Positions 11,201 through 20,844 are shown, counted from the stretch's first letter. The stretch is 64,000 nucleotides of DNA from Diplonema papillatum (GCA_030068145.1 JAPJBO010000014.1:186001-250000), one strand, 5' to 3'. Notes: generated by a model not told the origin, from the letters alone. Numbers and translations are program-made.

Positions 11201-14200
11201 CGACCTGAGAGACTACTTCTGCTGCGTCAGTGGTGGGCCGCTCCACGCCCTCGACCACAATCTGTTTGCTCTCTTCGGCGGCTTCTGGTACCTGTGTCGT
11301 ATCCGCAGGTGCCGCGGTGGGGTCGTGTCCCTTGTTGATGGCACCTGCTGTGTGCTCAGGGTCTTCGCTGTCGGCAGCTCTGTCTTGTGGTTTCTCGACC
11401 TGTGAGACTCCTGTGTCACTGGGCCGCTTCACAAGCTCCGCCACATTCTGCTTGCTCCCGTCGACGGAGACCTGTGTCATATCGATGGCTTTGGCTGTGT
11501 CGGCAGCACTGTCGTGTTTTCCCTCCGCAACCCGTGAGATTACTTCAGCCGTGCCAGTGCCTTTGGGATCCACAACAGTCTGCTCGCTCCCGTCGACGGC
11601 TTCTGCAGCTGCCACGTTCGAGAGAGTGGAGCTATGTCCCTCCTCGATAGCACTAACTGTGTGTTCAGGGTTTTCACTGGCGGCAGCAAGGCCATGCGTT
11701 CCTTCAACTACCTGTGAGACTACTGTTGCATTTGGCTCCACCACGCTATGCTCGCCACCGTCGACGGCTTCTGGTACCTTTGTCGGATCCGCAGGTGCCG
11801 CGCTGGAGAGGGCGGGGTTGTGCTCCTCAATAGCACTGACTGTGTGTACAGGGTCTTCGCTGTCGGCAGCACTGCCATGCGTTCCTTCGACGACCTGTGA
11901 GACTACTTCCGCCGTGTTATTGGATTCGACCACAATTTGCTCGTTCCCGTCGACGGCTTCTGGTACATGTGTCGTATCAGCAGGCGCGACATTGGAGAGA
12001 GTGGAGCTGTGCCCCTTCTCGATAGCACTGACTGTGCCGTCGCCAGCACTGTCATGTGTTCCCTCGACGACTTGTGAGACTACTTCTGCCGTATCGATAG
12101 GTTCTGGTACCTGTGTCGTGTCCGCAGGCGCCACGCTGGAGAGAGTAGAGCTGTGTCTCTCCTCCATGGCTGCGCGCTCACAGTCTTTGCCGTCAACGGC
12201 AGCACTGTCGTGTGTTTCTTTGACCTGCGAGACTAGTCGTGCCGCTTCATCGGGCCCCTCCACCGCACTTTCCGCTACGTTCCCATTTCCGCCTACGCCT
12301 TGCGGCGGATTGGCTGCGGGTTTCTCCGCAGGTGCCACGTTCGGTAGGCTGTTTTCTCCCTCGCCAGCAGCGGCCGCACGCTGATGGCCTTCGCCGGTCG
12401 CACTGCCGTGTGGTTCCTTGAAGTCTCGCGAGCCTGCCCGGATCGTCTCGCCCTCTTGAGGCTCGACCCCGCCGTCGGAGCAGAGTGCCGGGGCCTCGCC
12501 GCCATCACCACCACCAGGTTTGCAGTCTGCCGCTGCTTCTGCCACAGGAGCGACTTGGCCGCTTGTTGCTGCTGTCGTATCAACGTTTTCCTGGTTCGTC
12601 TCGGGTTCGTGCCGGGTGCCGCTGTCCGTAGGTTCGTTGCCCGCCGGGCCTCCGGCTTGAGAATCTTGAGGAGCCAATGAAGGGGTGTCGCCACCCGTGC
12701 GCACGGCAGTGTTATGATCCTGGTCGCCGCCGTCTGCTTGAGCAAACGCTGCTTCGCGGCCGGGGCTGGCACGGCCGCCGTCGCCACTTTCACTTTCACT
12801 CTCGACTCGCGTTCGAGCGTGCACTGCATCCGTGGCTCCGTGGCTGTCGCCTTGGGACTCGTCTCCCGTGTGGGATTTTTCAGGTTCGCGGCCCGTTGAT
12901 GTATTCGCGGCGTCGGGACGCGGTGAAGGGGCATCGACGCATGCCGCTTCGCCGCTGTCACACCGCGCCTCGTTTTCGCTGTCGGTGTTGCCAGTGTCGA
13001 CTTGCTTTCCCGCACGGTTGAGTGGTGTGTGACGGTGTTCTTCTGCGGGCGCGACAGGCTTTTGAGCTGGTGCCTCGTCTGCTTCTCGTTTGTCTGATTT
13101 CTCAGGGTCTTTGTCTTCTGCGTCCGTCGTTTGCTGGTTGATTCTCGACAAATCGTTTCCGGCGGCTGAACCTACCGGATGGATGACGATGTCTTCTTCC
13201 GCAGGCTCTGCGGTGCTTCGATCTTGTGCCGGTTCGTCTTCTCCTTCGACATTTCCGACACCATCATCCTGTCGTCTATCGGGGTGCTTGTTTTCTGTGT
13301 GCGCTGTTAGCGGGTTGGCGTTTGACAAACTGTTTCCGGCATCGGAGCCCAGATAAGGAATGGTGACATCCTCCGCGGGATTGGCAGTTTCTCGATCTCG
13401 TGCTGTTTCATCCTCTACGTCGGCGTCGTGATCCATGCGTTGTTGTGTGTCGTGGACTTTGTCTTCTGGTTTCGCCGTTGGCGGGTTGGACAACTTGTTT
13501 TCGGCATCCGACCCCAGAGAAGGAATAGCGACGTCATCTTCCGCAGGCATGGCAGTTTTTGAGGCTTGTGACGTTTCGTCTTCGACGTCGGAGTCATGGC
13601 TGATGCCTTGCCGTCTATCGGAGTCTTTGTCTTCTGTGGTCGCTTGCGGGTTGGCACCCGACAACTTGGTTTCGGCGTCCGAACCCGGAGAAGGAACGAC
13701 AGTATCTTCGTTTGTGGACACGATCGCGAAGCCGGCTTCGTCACGCGGCTCGACCTTAGTTGCCGTGGCGCCTTCGGTAGATGGCTTCGCTCCTGCGGAC
13801 TCCGCGGGGGAGTTGGCATCATTCATGACGGGAGTATCAGCTTCGGAAACCGGAGCCGGCTGCGGCTCAGGGATCTGGTTGCGAGTCCCGAAGCTTTCGT
13901 CGCCGTGATCCGCGCCAGGAAGCTGCTGCTCTTCGCAGGTGGCAATCGACGTGTTGCCCGCGTCGGGTCGTCCGAGCGACGAGGCATCTGCTTCGCGAGC
14001 AAGCGGCGGAGCTGGCTGCAGTTGTGACTCGGCGCTCCGGTCGTCAAGATCGGCAGCCCGCACGTGTTGGTCACGGAGTGAACCCTCGCAGACCCGAGCC
14101 GGTGGTGGCTCTGGGATCTGGTCAATGGAGCCGTCATGATCCGGGTCCGTTGCAGGAGCAGGAAGCTGCTCGTCGGCGACGGTGGCGTGGGAAACACCAG

Positions 14201-16370
14201 CTTCGCGGGCAAGTATCGGTTGCGCCTCGGAGCTCGGGGTGCTACTATCGGGATCCCGCACGTGTTGTTCGTCGCGTGCCTCCTTCTGCTCAACGGAAGG
14301 TCGGTGCTCGACGCTTGACGGCGGGTCCGTTTCATGAGCAGGAAGCTGTTGCTCGTCACAGACGGTGGCGGGGGAAACACCTACTTCGCGAGCAAGTATC
14401 GGTTGCGCCACGGAGCTCGGGGTGCGACCATCGGGATTCCGCGCGTGTTGTTCGTCGCGTGCCTCCTTCTGCTCAACGGAAGGTCGTTGCTCGACGCTTG
14501 ACGGCGGGTCCGTTTCATGAGCAGGAAGCTGTTGCTCGTCGCCGACGGTGGCGGGGGAAACACCAGCTTCGCGAGCAACTCGCAGTTGCGACTCGGAGCT
14601 CGGGCGGCCAACATCGGAACCCTGCATGTGTTGTTCGTCGAGCGCCTCCTCCAGCTCGTCAGCAGGTCGTTGCTCGACGCTTGAGCCGCCGCCAGAGCCC
14701 GGTTGCACATCAGCGCAACGCGTTTCGCCGCAGACGGCCTCCGATGGCTGCTGGGAGTCGCCGACATCAGGAACGGGATCGTCGACAGGCGACACATCCT
14801 CCGGATGCTCAGCTACGGCGCCCACCGGATTCGATTCGCCCTCGCATAACGACAGGTCACCGTCACTTTCGGCGCCCGGCGCTGCTTGCGCGGCGGCCGC
14901 CGACGAATGGAGAAGCTCCAGCTGGATGCGGCGCGCCTGCTCGATCTCGGCGGCGGTGAGGTGCTCCGACGACGACGAGCTGGCGAACGACCCGGCCGAG
15001 CCCTGCGACGCCGTCCTCGACGCGGGCACCGCCCGCAGCGGCTCGCACGGCGGGACACTCCCCCGCCGACCGCCCGAAGCCGGCCGCCCGAGGCTGCCAC
15101 GCCGCCCGTTCGCTTGCGACGGCAACGCCGACGGGGCTCCATCACTCGCCGGCATCGAAGAGGTCGACGAAGCCAACTTGGCTGCATCTTTTGGCTGACT
15201 GTGTCCGCGGGGACTCGAAGCAGACGAGATTCGAGACGAAGACGACGAAGAAGAAGAAGAAGAAGAAGAAGAAGAACTCGAGGGGGATCCGCTCGGTTTT
15301 GTGGAAGCGCGCGAGCTCGAGGATCGCGTGGAGCGGTCAGTCTCCGCGCTGCTGGACACCGCGAGCGACGTCTCGGCTAAACTGGCGGCGGCGGTGCCGT
15401 CGGTCATGGGCGAGACGAGCATCAGTGACGCGCCTCCGGGCGACTTCGCGGTGTTCCCGGCGTCCGCCCCGCCGTCGCTGTCGAAGCCGTCGTCGAACTG
15501 CTGCTGCTGCTGCTGCTGCTCTCGCCCCGGCAGGCCGGCGACCCACTCGTCGCCGGAGGAGCCGTAGTCATAGTCGGTTTCTCCGCCCGACGAAGACTGC
15601 TTCCGCGCGCCCTTCTTCTCTTTTGCCGCCTTCGTCTTCTTCTTCTTCTCCTTCGCCGCCTTCGAACGCCTCTTTTTGGGGCTGGTCTTCGCAACCGGTT
15701 CGTCAGGGGCCTTCGGCTTCGACTTCTTCCTTTTTCCGCCGGAGCCGGAAACGGTGATGGTGTAGTGTTCGGGCGTCAGGTACCCGGCGCGGGTCCCCAG
15801 CAGCGCGACGGAGAGGTTCGGGTTTTTTTTGAAGCTCGCGGGGTTCTCGGAGGCGTCGGCGTCGGCGCTCGCGGTGGTTTCCTTCCACGCGTCGACCAGC
15901 CACGGCTGGTCGTGCTGCGAGAGGGGCGTCGAGATGCTGACGGCGATTTTCCACTTCTTCCCGGAGCCTTCGGCAGCGGCGGCGAAGATGGCCCACTTGT
16001 TCTTCTGCGGCTGAAACCGTATCTGCGCCCCGCCGTCTGAACGGGCGTACTCAGTTTCAGATACCCGGGTGTATCTTCCCCCGCACAGCGCCGCCAGCGC
16101 CGAGCGGCGGAACCCGCTGACTTCGATCCCGAAGCACGGGTCGACGTTCAGGACCACGGACGTCGCGTCCTTCCCCCTGCTGAACGCGTCCCTAACCCGC
16201 AGCGTCCCCGCTAGCACCCCGCACGGCGGCGTGACGGTGGCCAGCGCGGCGCCGTCGGCGGCCTTCAGCACGATGACGCCGCTTCCGTCCAACTCCGCGG
16301 ACGCGTCGCCCCTTCCGGCCACTTTCGACCGCGGGACATTGACGACCAAAGTCAGCTGCCAAGCTGACAT
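8283..16370 (-). CDS. Giant repeat-rich, low-complexity protein (2695 aa), function unknown
   Basis: One uninterrupted frame of 2695 aa from the ATG at 16370, chosen because a beta-rich region of about 210 aa begins there (MSAWQLTLVV...). A pyrimidine-rich tract ending in CAG lies about 46 nt upstream and could be a splice-leader acceptor. After the N-terminal region come a Lys-rich basic stretch, poly-Gln and poly-Ser runs, then three families of internal repeats: about 4-5 copies with DEQQLPA-ETDPPSSVEQRP (13.9-14.7 kb), about 4 copies with GSDAENKLS (13.1-13.7 kb), and 9 copies of 50-60 aa with VVSQVVEGTH and APADTTQ (10.7-12.2 kb). A poly-Ala run follows near 10.4 kb. The C-terminal 500 aa are charged and helical with likely coiled coil. 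No enzyme motif is seen. Acidic repeats and a structured N-terminus suggest a scaffold or surface-layer protein, but that is a guess. Strongly biased Ala/Glu/Ser use comes with minisatellite expansion. Confidence 0.85.
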   Translation of the reverse strand: MSAWQLTLVVNVPRSKVAGRGDASAELDGSGVIVLKAADGAALATVTPPCGVLAGTLRVRDAFSRGKDATSVVLNVDPCFGIEVSGFRRSALAALCGGRYTRVSETEYARSDGGAQIRFQPQKNKWAIFAAAAEGSGKKWKIAVSISTPLSQHDQPWLVDAWKETTASADADASENPASFKKNPNLSVALLGTRAGYLTPEHYTITVSGSGGKRKKSKPKAPDEPVAKTSPKKRRSKAAKEKKKKTKAAKEKKGARKQSSSGGETDYDYGSSGDEWVAGLPGREQQQQQQQFDDGFDSDGGADAGNTAKSPGGASLMLVSPMTDGTAAASLAETSLAVSSSAETDRSTRSSSSRASTKPSGSPSSSSSSSSSSSSSSSSRISSASSPRGHSQPKDAAKLASSTSSMPASDGAPSALPSQANGRRGSLGRPASGGRRGSVPPCEPLRAVPASRTASQGSAGSFASSSSSEHLTAAEIEQARRIQLELLHSSAAAAQAAPGAESDGDLSLCEGESNPVGAVAEHPEDVSPVDDPVPDVGDSQQPSEAVCGETRCADVQPGSGGGSSVEQRPADELEEALDEQHMQGSDVGRPSSESQLRVAREAGVSPATVGDEQQLPAHETDPPSSVEQRPSVEQKEARDEQHARNPDGRTPSSVAQPILAREVGVSPATVCDEQQLPAHETDPPSSVEHRPSVEQKEARDEQHVRDPDSSTPSSEAQPILAREAGVSHATVADEQLPAPATDPDHDGSIDQIPEPPPARVCEGSLRDQHVRAADLDDRSAESQLQPAPPLAREADASSLGRPDAGNTSIATCEEQQLPGADHGDESFGTRNQIPEPQPAPVSEADTPVMNDANSPAESAGAKPSTEGATATKVEPRDEAGFAIVSTNEDTVVPSPGSDAETKLSGANPQATTEDKDSDRRQGISHDSDVEDETSQASKTAMPAEDDVAIPSLGSDAENKLSNPPTAKPEDKVHDTQQRMDHDADVEDETARDRETANPAEDVTIPYLGSDAGNSLSNANPLTAHTENKHPDRRQDDGVGNVEGEDEPAQDRSTAEPAEEDIVIHPVGSAAGNDLSRINQQTTDAEDKDPEKSDKREADEAPAQKPVAPAEEHRHTPLNRAGKQVDTGNTDSENEARCDSGEAACVDAPSPRPDAANTSTGREPEKSHTGDESQGDSHGATDAVHARTRVESESESGDGGRASPGREAAFAQADGGDQDHNTAVRTGGDTPSLAPQDSQAGGPAGNEPTDSGTRHEPETNQENVDTTAATSGQVAPVAEAAADCKPGGGDGGEAPALCSDGGVEPQEGETIRAGSRDFKEPHGSATGEGHQRAAAAGEGENSLPNVAPAEKPAANPPQGVGGNGNVAESAVEGPDEAARLVSQVKETHDSAAVDGKDCERAAMEERHSSTLSSVAPADTTQVPEPIDTAEVVSQVVEGTHDSAGDGTVSAIEKGHSSTLSNVAPADTTHVPEAVDGNEQIVVESNNTAEVVSQVVEGTHGSAADSEDPVHTVSAIEEHNPALSSAAPADPTKVPEAVDGGEHSVVEPNATVVSQVVEGTHGLAAASENPEHTVSAIEEGHSSTLSNVAAAEAVDGSEQTVVDPKGTGTAEVISRVAEGKHDSAADTAKAIDMTQVSVDGSKQNVAELVKRPSDTGVSQVEKPQDRAADSEDPEHTAGAINKGHDPTAAPADTTQVPEAAEESKQIVVEGVERPTTDAAEVVSQVVEGAQHSAPDEDREHSAGAIEKGREPTLFSLAPADTTQALEAVDKSSQVVAESVERPTDATELVSQVVEGTHNSVAEKDPEHPTGAIEKVQDPSLSSVAPAATTQALETVDDGKQVVAESVEGPSDATELVSQVVEGTHESVADEDPAHSADERSPPTASEAGNTPESVTQPGTASGAAKTGGAQAGDGLEGAPDVSPMALVDAPTDTTPAESTQVPAPGAPSPEAPGESEPQKGTILPLAPPAAVPPTTDGAARETGDEAAAESSAAAAAAAAAAAAADASVPPSVGEALPHRDAEETEHSSCPTAPRERPPQRTEGTPVSPVAGQGQTKVPDSDVQLVGVPSSGETTYSNFTESDDQQPTADEARSPTSPFDTETVLTRGPIEMQATNDDGSMLDPRTLSSSDLNDPRRSDDRAREAGRDGNLLETRPPADEEPSRPSTRGCDEPSVERSVARTAEGSAPAVECGSVTTGEAAARLHVEHEALAALCAGFAAELAWASFCGLADHDERQPSPPLRPALAPPLSPASSLSSLSTAGGQQPRAAPPAEARPVPGALAYRWLLEDCCSGICGGTAPPRHPQGRDRRGSFDETAVSAAVNDDADASDLDELFTPVSSPGALDGGAYAPASLVAAIRRAVARDEFVERCAAVTTAQREIADARRACEVSRRRRELVAADEEDSRDLVVASERRGWDFVASSHEKRFADLRERWRRVSAGKLRFQWRELEAAEDAARRAIAAGAAAAAKRDLDTATLASAAASRLRDSRLLQQAERNARASHAVAELVAWVVLSSDGRNPPRPPPSDPPPAPAPADPLPGPEKWVQRRGDDRGLPCIGRFKPDPKRAVENVGPAARTVGGGRQKGGLQKALEYLKKDRVRPGHLAAGVGGTMLPLNAFSSWSLQVEECAAMRRMLADTADAPVARHTAPALPERWSPHVHRKAASAHRSGKKQHDDDETDVLMMCMHLPKHTPHLL
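10720..12260 (-). repeat. Coding minisatellite: nine 150-180-bp repeats inside the giant gene
   Basis: Nine related units encode VSQV-(V)EG-, SAIE-G, APADTTQV-EAVD and QVV-ES blocks. Units differ by in-frame deletions, so the reading frame is kept throughout. Frame maintenance across diverged repeats is good evidence that this part is translated. Confidence 0.85.
13090..14740 (-). repeat. Two further coding repeat blocks inside the giant gene
   Basis: 13.09-13.74 kb encodes about four copies of a 50-aa unit with PSLGSDAENKLS and DVEDET blocks. 13.91-14.74 kb encodes four to five copies of a 55-aa unit with AREAGVSPATV and EQQLPAHETDPPS blocks. The two units are unrelated to each other and to the 10.7-12.3 kb family, so three separate expansions occurred in one gene. 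Confidence 0.8.
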
Positions 16371-16439
16371 TCGGCCTCCTCTACAGTCTTGTTGCTTTCT
16401 TTGAGTATCACGATTCCTGCGAGAAGGGGTTTGTGCTGA

Positions 16440-17612
16440 AGGCCACGGCCGTAAGTTACACAGAAGCTCCAACGGCCCACACAGAGGCTCTAGCTTACAG
16501 AGCCCTCCGCAAAAGATCTACGGCCCTTCAGGTACAGAGGTCCCACCGCCGAGGTAATCTTATGCAACTGTGGCGCGGCGGTGCTCCCGCCGTCCTGAAC
16601 GATCGTGTCTGTATAGCCTATTATTGGAAGCGGATGTGCTTTCCCGATCGTCTTCAGCACCGTTGGCCAACGGCCTCGCAGAACGGAGCATCGTCGCCGT
16701 CCTGAGGTTCGCTTCACAGAGACTCTACGGCCCTACACAGACGTCCCACTGCCTTACAGTGGTGGTCTTACTCTACGGCCTACACAGACGTCCCACTGCC
16801 TTACAGTGGTGGTCTTACACAGAGACTCTACGGCCCTACACAGACGTTACAGTGGTGGTCTTACACAGAGACTCTGCGGCCCTACACAGACGTCCCGCTG
16901 CCTTACAGTGGTGGTCTTACACAGAGACTCTACGGCCCTACACAGACGTCCCACTGCCTTACAGTGGTGGTCTTACACAGAGACTCTACGGCCTACACAG
17001 ACGTCCCACTGCCTTACAGTGGTGGTCTTACACAGAGACTCTACGGCCCTACACAGACGTTACAGTGGTGGTCTTACACAGAGACTCTGCGGCCCTACAC
17101 AGACGTCCCACTGCCTTACAGTGGTGGTCTTACACAGAGACTCTACGGCCCTACACAGACGTCCCACTGCCTTACAGTGGTGGTCTTACACAGAGACTCT
17201 ACGGCCCTACACAGACGTCCCACTGCCTTACATTGGTGTTCATACACAGAGACTCTACGGCCCTACACAGACGTCCCACTGCCTTACAGTGGTACTCTAC
17301 GGCCCTACACAGACGTCCCACTGCCTTACAGTGGTGGTCTTACACAGAGACTCTACGGCCCTACACAGACGTCCCACTGCCTTACAGTGGTACTCTACGG
17401 CCCTACACAGACGTCCCACTGCCTTACAGTGGTGGTCTTACACAGAGACTCTACGGCCCTACACAGACGTCCCACTGCCTTACAGTGGTGGTCTTACACA
17501 GAGACTCTACGGCCCTACACAGACGTCCCACTGCCTTACAGTGGTACTCTACGGCCCTACACAGACGTCCCACTGCCTTACAGTGGTGGTCTTACACAGA
17601 GGCTCACCGCCT
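16440..17612 (+). repeat. Minisatellite array, 56-bp unit with shorter 42-bp variants
   Basis: The unit contains CTCTACGGCCCTACACAGAC, GTCCCACTGCCTTACAGTGG and TGGTCTTACACAGAGA blocks. About 17-18 units can be followed from 16720 to 17612, and a more diverged edge continues to about 16440. Two variant types recur: one lacks the CCCACTGCCTTACA block, the other jumps from CAGTGGT straight to ACTCTACGG. All three forward frames stay open, which yields long spurious plus-strand ORFs. The array lies between the giant gene's ATG and the upstream element at 17888. Confidence 0.95.
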
Positions 17613-18499
17613 TTACAAGGGGTCCAATCCTCCCGAGAGTGCAAAGTTGTCTACAGGTCTCTCTCGCTGTCTTACGGGTCCCAATGCGGGTTGGAGCCTT
17701 GTCCGCAGGCGAAGGGAATGGAATACGGGAAGATGCTAGGCGGGTATCAGCTAGGTTAGGCATTGCGAGGCTTGTGCGTGTTACGCTGAGTGGGCGAAGA
17801 GGCCTCCCCTCGTGCGCTACTGGAGCAAACAGCCCGGCGCGGTACTAGGGTCTGGTGCAGTTCGCTGTTGTTTTTTTTTGTCTGTGTGTCTCCGGCGATC
17901 CCGTGCGGGCGGCCAGATTTTTTTGGTTTCCGTTTCCTTTTTGAACTTGCAGCCAGAGGCAGCGCCTGGGTATCCCGGGGGACGTCCAACGCGCTGCCCC
18001 GCGCAAAAACGCAGGCGAATCTAGGTTTCGTACGGGGGTGACAACAACAAAACTGGTCCAGCTTTGTTGTTGGATCGTTTCTTCCCCCTTCCAGTACAAG
18101 CGGCATTTCGAGTATTGTGAGACTGAGAGGCTTCTTTCGCGAAAGAGAATGAGCTTCTCGGGCCAGCGCGAAAGATTTGGTACGTTGTTTGGTTGGTCGG
18201 CAGGGGTTTGGAGGTTAGAAGTGTGCACGCAGAATTGCTACCCATACATTCTTGAAGCCCATCCCCCCCATGGCGCACATCGACGGAGTGGTTTTCGTTT
18301 TCGCGATATGAATTAGTTCTTCCCCGCGCCCTTTGTAGTTTCCCTCATATGTAAAAATCCTCGTGTCGGTAAATCCTCCGTGAATCTCTATGAGGGGAGC
18401 GCTTCCCAATTGCGGAAAGCCCGCGCCGCAAATCGAATGGCTCCTGGAATCTCTGATTCGTCAGATTTTCCTCGGTCCAGTCTGGTTTGAGTGACAAGA
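17613..18499. other. Non-coding stretch between minisatellite and rRNA fragment
   Basis: Apart from the upstream element at 17888-17936 nothing recognisable is seen. Short ORFs on both strands have no domain or frame conservation. Confidence 0.5.
17888..17936 (-). promoter_or_regulatory. Upstream element, copy before the giant gene
   Basis: Plus-strand CCGGCGATCCCGTGCGGGCG followed by GCCAGATTTTTTTGG matches the purM copy (CCGACGATCCCGTGTGGGCG then CACAGATTGGTG) in sequence and spacing. Its gene-strand orientation is the same as the other copies. The nearest minus-strand gene is the giant protein, whose ATG is 1.5 kb away across the minisatellite. Confidence 0.55.
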
Positions 18500-18665
18500 A
18501 ACCTGGTTGATCCTACTAGTAGTCATGTGCTTGTTTCAAGGACCAAGCTGTGCAAGTCTCAGAGTAAATGGATCAACAGTGGGTCTGCAGACGGCTCATT
18601 ACATCGGCGGGAATCTACGCGGGGATGGTGCATTTTGGGTCCAGTTGGATTTCGCTCTCACAAGA
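18500..18665 (+). rRNA. 5' end fragment of a small-subunit (18S) rRNA gene
   Basis: The stretch starts with ACCTGGTTGATCCT, the universal eukaryotic SSU 5' end, then AGTAGTCATGTGCTTGTTTC, AAGG-C-AAGC, AAGTCTCAGAGT and GGCTCATTACATC, each in the expected order and spacing. The TTTCAAGGAC and CTCATTACATC wording resembles euglenozoan SSU genes. Recognisable homology fades after about 18665, where an SSU gene should continue for well over 1.5 kb. No LSU or 5.8S sequence is seen nearby. It is therefore a truncated, probably non-functional piece. It is on the strand opposite to the protein genes. Confidence 0.75.
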
Positions 18666-19360
18666 TCGCGGTCACTCGGCATCCTTCGGCGCGAAAGCAG
18701 AAAGCGTCCGTGGCTGGCGGATGACCATTCCGAACGGTGAAACCTGCGGGGAGCTCTCTGCACAGGCCTGCGGAGGCGGGGCTTTCGGCGGGTTGGGCCT
18801 CGGCGACACGTCTACCGGCTTGGCCGCCGCGGTTCCCTCAGTAGCGGGAGCATCGCAAGGTGTCCCGGCATATCCTGTGTACGAGGCTGCGAGCGACCAC
18901 CATGAATTCAGCCACCCGTTCCCTTGAAAGGCTTCGCCGTCTTCTTTTGCCTTCCACTGTGTGGGTATGTGGTTTGTGCGCGACGCTTTGAAGGTGGATG
19001 CCCTCTACCCCAGTGTTCAAGTAGTCATCGCGGGACACGTCCTACCCCTTCAGGTTCAATAGTAGATGAAAAATGTTGTGGGGGCGGACCCAACCATCGA
19101 TCAACACAACAGGTTCAGCTGCCTTGCGCACACTGCATTTGCTTTTTGGGTGCACACCGGGTTGGTCGACGTTCCGCTCGTTCCAGTGAGAACTTCCACC
19201 TCCGTTTTCTTTTTTCAGCCGCCAAACGCAGTAACACATTTTAGCCGGTCCGTCCCTACCCCCTGGAACTGCATCAAATTGCCTGCGCGCTGTGTGTGTC
19301 ACGGTACGACATGGCTCGCTATCTTCTCTCAAGCCTCACGGAATTGCTTGGAGCTGTCTA
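18666..19360. other. Unassigned stretch after the SSU fragment
   Basis: A GC-rich open segment at 18720-18930 on the plus strand could be very diverged rRNA or chance coding; no motif decides it. The remainder is AT-richer and would include the 3' UTR of the next minus-strand gene. Confidence 0.4.
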
Positions 19361-20834
19361 TCACTATATCATGAGAAAAGTAGTATGAAAGAGAGTTCCC
19401 AGAGAGAGTCACATACCTGGTCCACGGCAACCCTCCAGAAGGCAATGTCGACGTCGTCGATCGTGGGGAATATGGAGAGATCACCACCGGACGTTTGCAG
19501 CGTGAGGACGGAGTGGTTGCTGTCGAAGGAGGCGCCGGATACGGCGACTGTGACGGGTGATTCGGAGGCGAACGTGGAGCGCCAGCTGGTGTTGACGAAA
19601 GGCCACGTGGCGGGGCCGGTGACGCAGGGGCAGAAGCTGTACGTGAAGGACCCGGACGTGGCGTCGAAGTGGGCGAGGGCGAACTGGGGCTGCGCCGCGT
19701 TGCGTGACAACCGGACGAAGCCGTGGCACGTGCTGTCTGGAAAGGCAGCGGCGGCAATCGTGTCCCGGCAGATCACCGAGCGGCCGACGAAGAACGCCTT
19801 CCACCAAGCCGTGTCCGCGTGGCTGAAAGTCAACGTCGGGTACATCGCAACGCCTGTCGACACGCTGACTGCGCCCGAATCCGCGCAGATGCTGTACTCC
19901 AACTTCTCCAGCGCCACCTGCAGGAGCGTGACGCCGTGGACCGCTAACGTGAGTGACTTGCTGTCGGGGACGAGGTTGGCCGCGAACGTGGTGCGCTTCT
20001 CGCGGAAGGACACTAGCGTCGCTTGCACGGTGAGGAGGGGGAGCCGGCAGGGTTCGGCGAAGGACGAAGCGGCCATCGCCTGCAGCCAAGACGAGTGGTC
20101 TGCGCTCAGCGGGAAGCAGAGGATGTCGTTTTGGTGCGGGTGGGCGACGCAGATGCAGGCGGCCGGCTGGCCGTCCGGACCCGGCAGCTTGATCTCGATG
20201 AAGCGCGCCCCGTTCAGGTCGACGTGGGTTTGCGCCCTGCTGGTCGTGGCTGTAAGGGAGACCGCCGCGCCGCCCGCCGAGAACTCCGCGGAGTACCGCG
20301 TCCACGAGCTGTCGGTCCACGTGCTGTAAAGCCTGCCGTAGCAGGTCGCGGCCAGCTTCGAGGCGGGCGCAGCCGCCGGCGCGGGGCGCTGGCGCTTGGA
20401 GTACGCGAGGCCAGCCGCGGCGGCGGCGGCTGCGACCGCGAACGGGAGCCACGCGTACCACCCTCCGCCGACCGCTTTCCTGCACACTGGGTGCGACCGC
20501 GGGTCGACCGTATCGCCCGTCAACTCCACTTCGAGGACGTCATCCCACGACAGCAGCGGCAGGATGCCGAGCAGCTGCGGCGGGTGGATCTCGATGCGGC
20601 CTCCCGCCGCCGCCTGCCAGATCCTGTTGATGCCGTGCTCCCCGCGCCGCAGGAAGGCGCACCCGATTTCGTTCAGGGCCTCGACCGAACCCTGAGAGGA
20701 TTGAAAAAAGGTACTTCGAACCCCGTGCTGGCGAGGGGGCAGAGAGAGAAAAACAAAGGGACGGGGGAAGAGCAACCAGTCCGCCCTGGAAGGGCAACGG
20801 TTGCTTGCGAACTTTCTGCGCCTCGGGAGGTCAT
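19361..20834 (-). CDS. Membrane-anchored protein with three PH-like repeats, probably three exons
   Basis: The main exon 20691-19417 (425 codons, no internal ATG near its start) is preceded by a clear acceptor (TTTTTTCAATCCTCTCAG), so the start must lie upstream. The ATG at 20834, 16 bp after an upstream element exactly as in purM, gives a short first exon if a weak donor at about 20798 is used. At the 3' end CAG/GTATGTGA at 19417/19416 is a strong donor; an acceptor ending GATATAG at 19364 would place a stop immediately after it. The protein has a basic-flanked transmembrane segment (WYAWLPFAVAAAAAAAGLAY), then three regions of about 110 aa each ending in a Trp-containing helix (SSWLQAMAAS, TAWWKAFFVG, IAFWRVAVDQ), the hallmark of PH-like folds. 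It is possibly a lipid- or membrane-contact protein. The exon structure is inference; the repeat pattern is seen. Confidence 0.6.
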
Positions 20835-20844
20835 GCGCGTTTTG

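Noticed and set aside
8317..12384. Long plus-strand ORFs antisense to the giant gene (612 aa and others)
   Set aside because: GC-rich coding on the minus strand leaves antisense frames open; the repeats and coiled coil make sense only on the minus strand.
16570..17848. Three long overlapping plus-strand ORFs over the 56-bp array
   Set aside because: All three frames are open because the repeat happens to lack stops; content is only the repeat in three frames.
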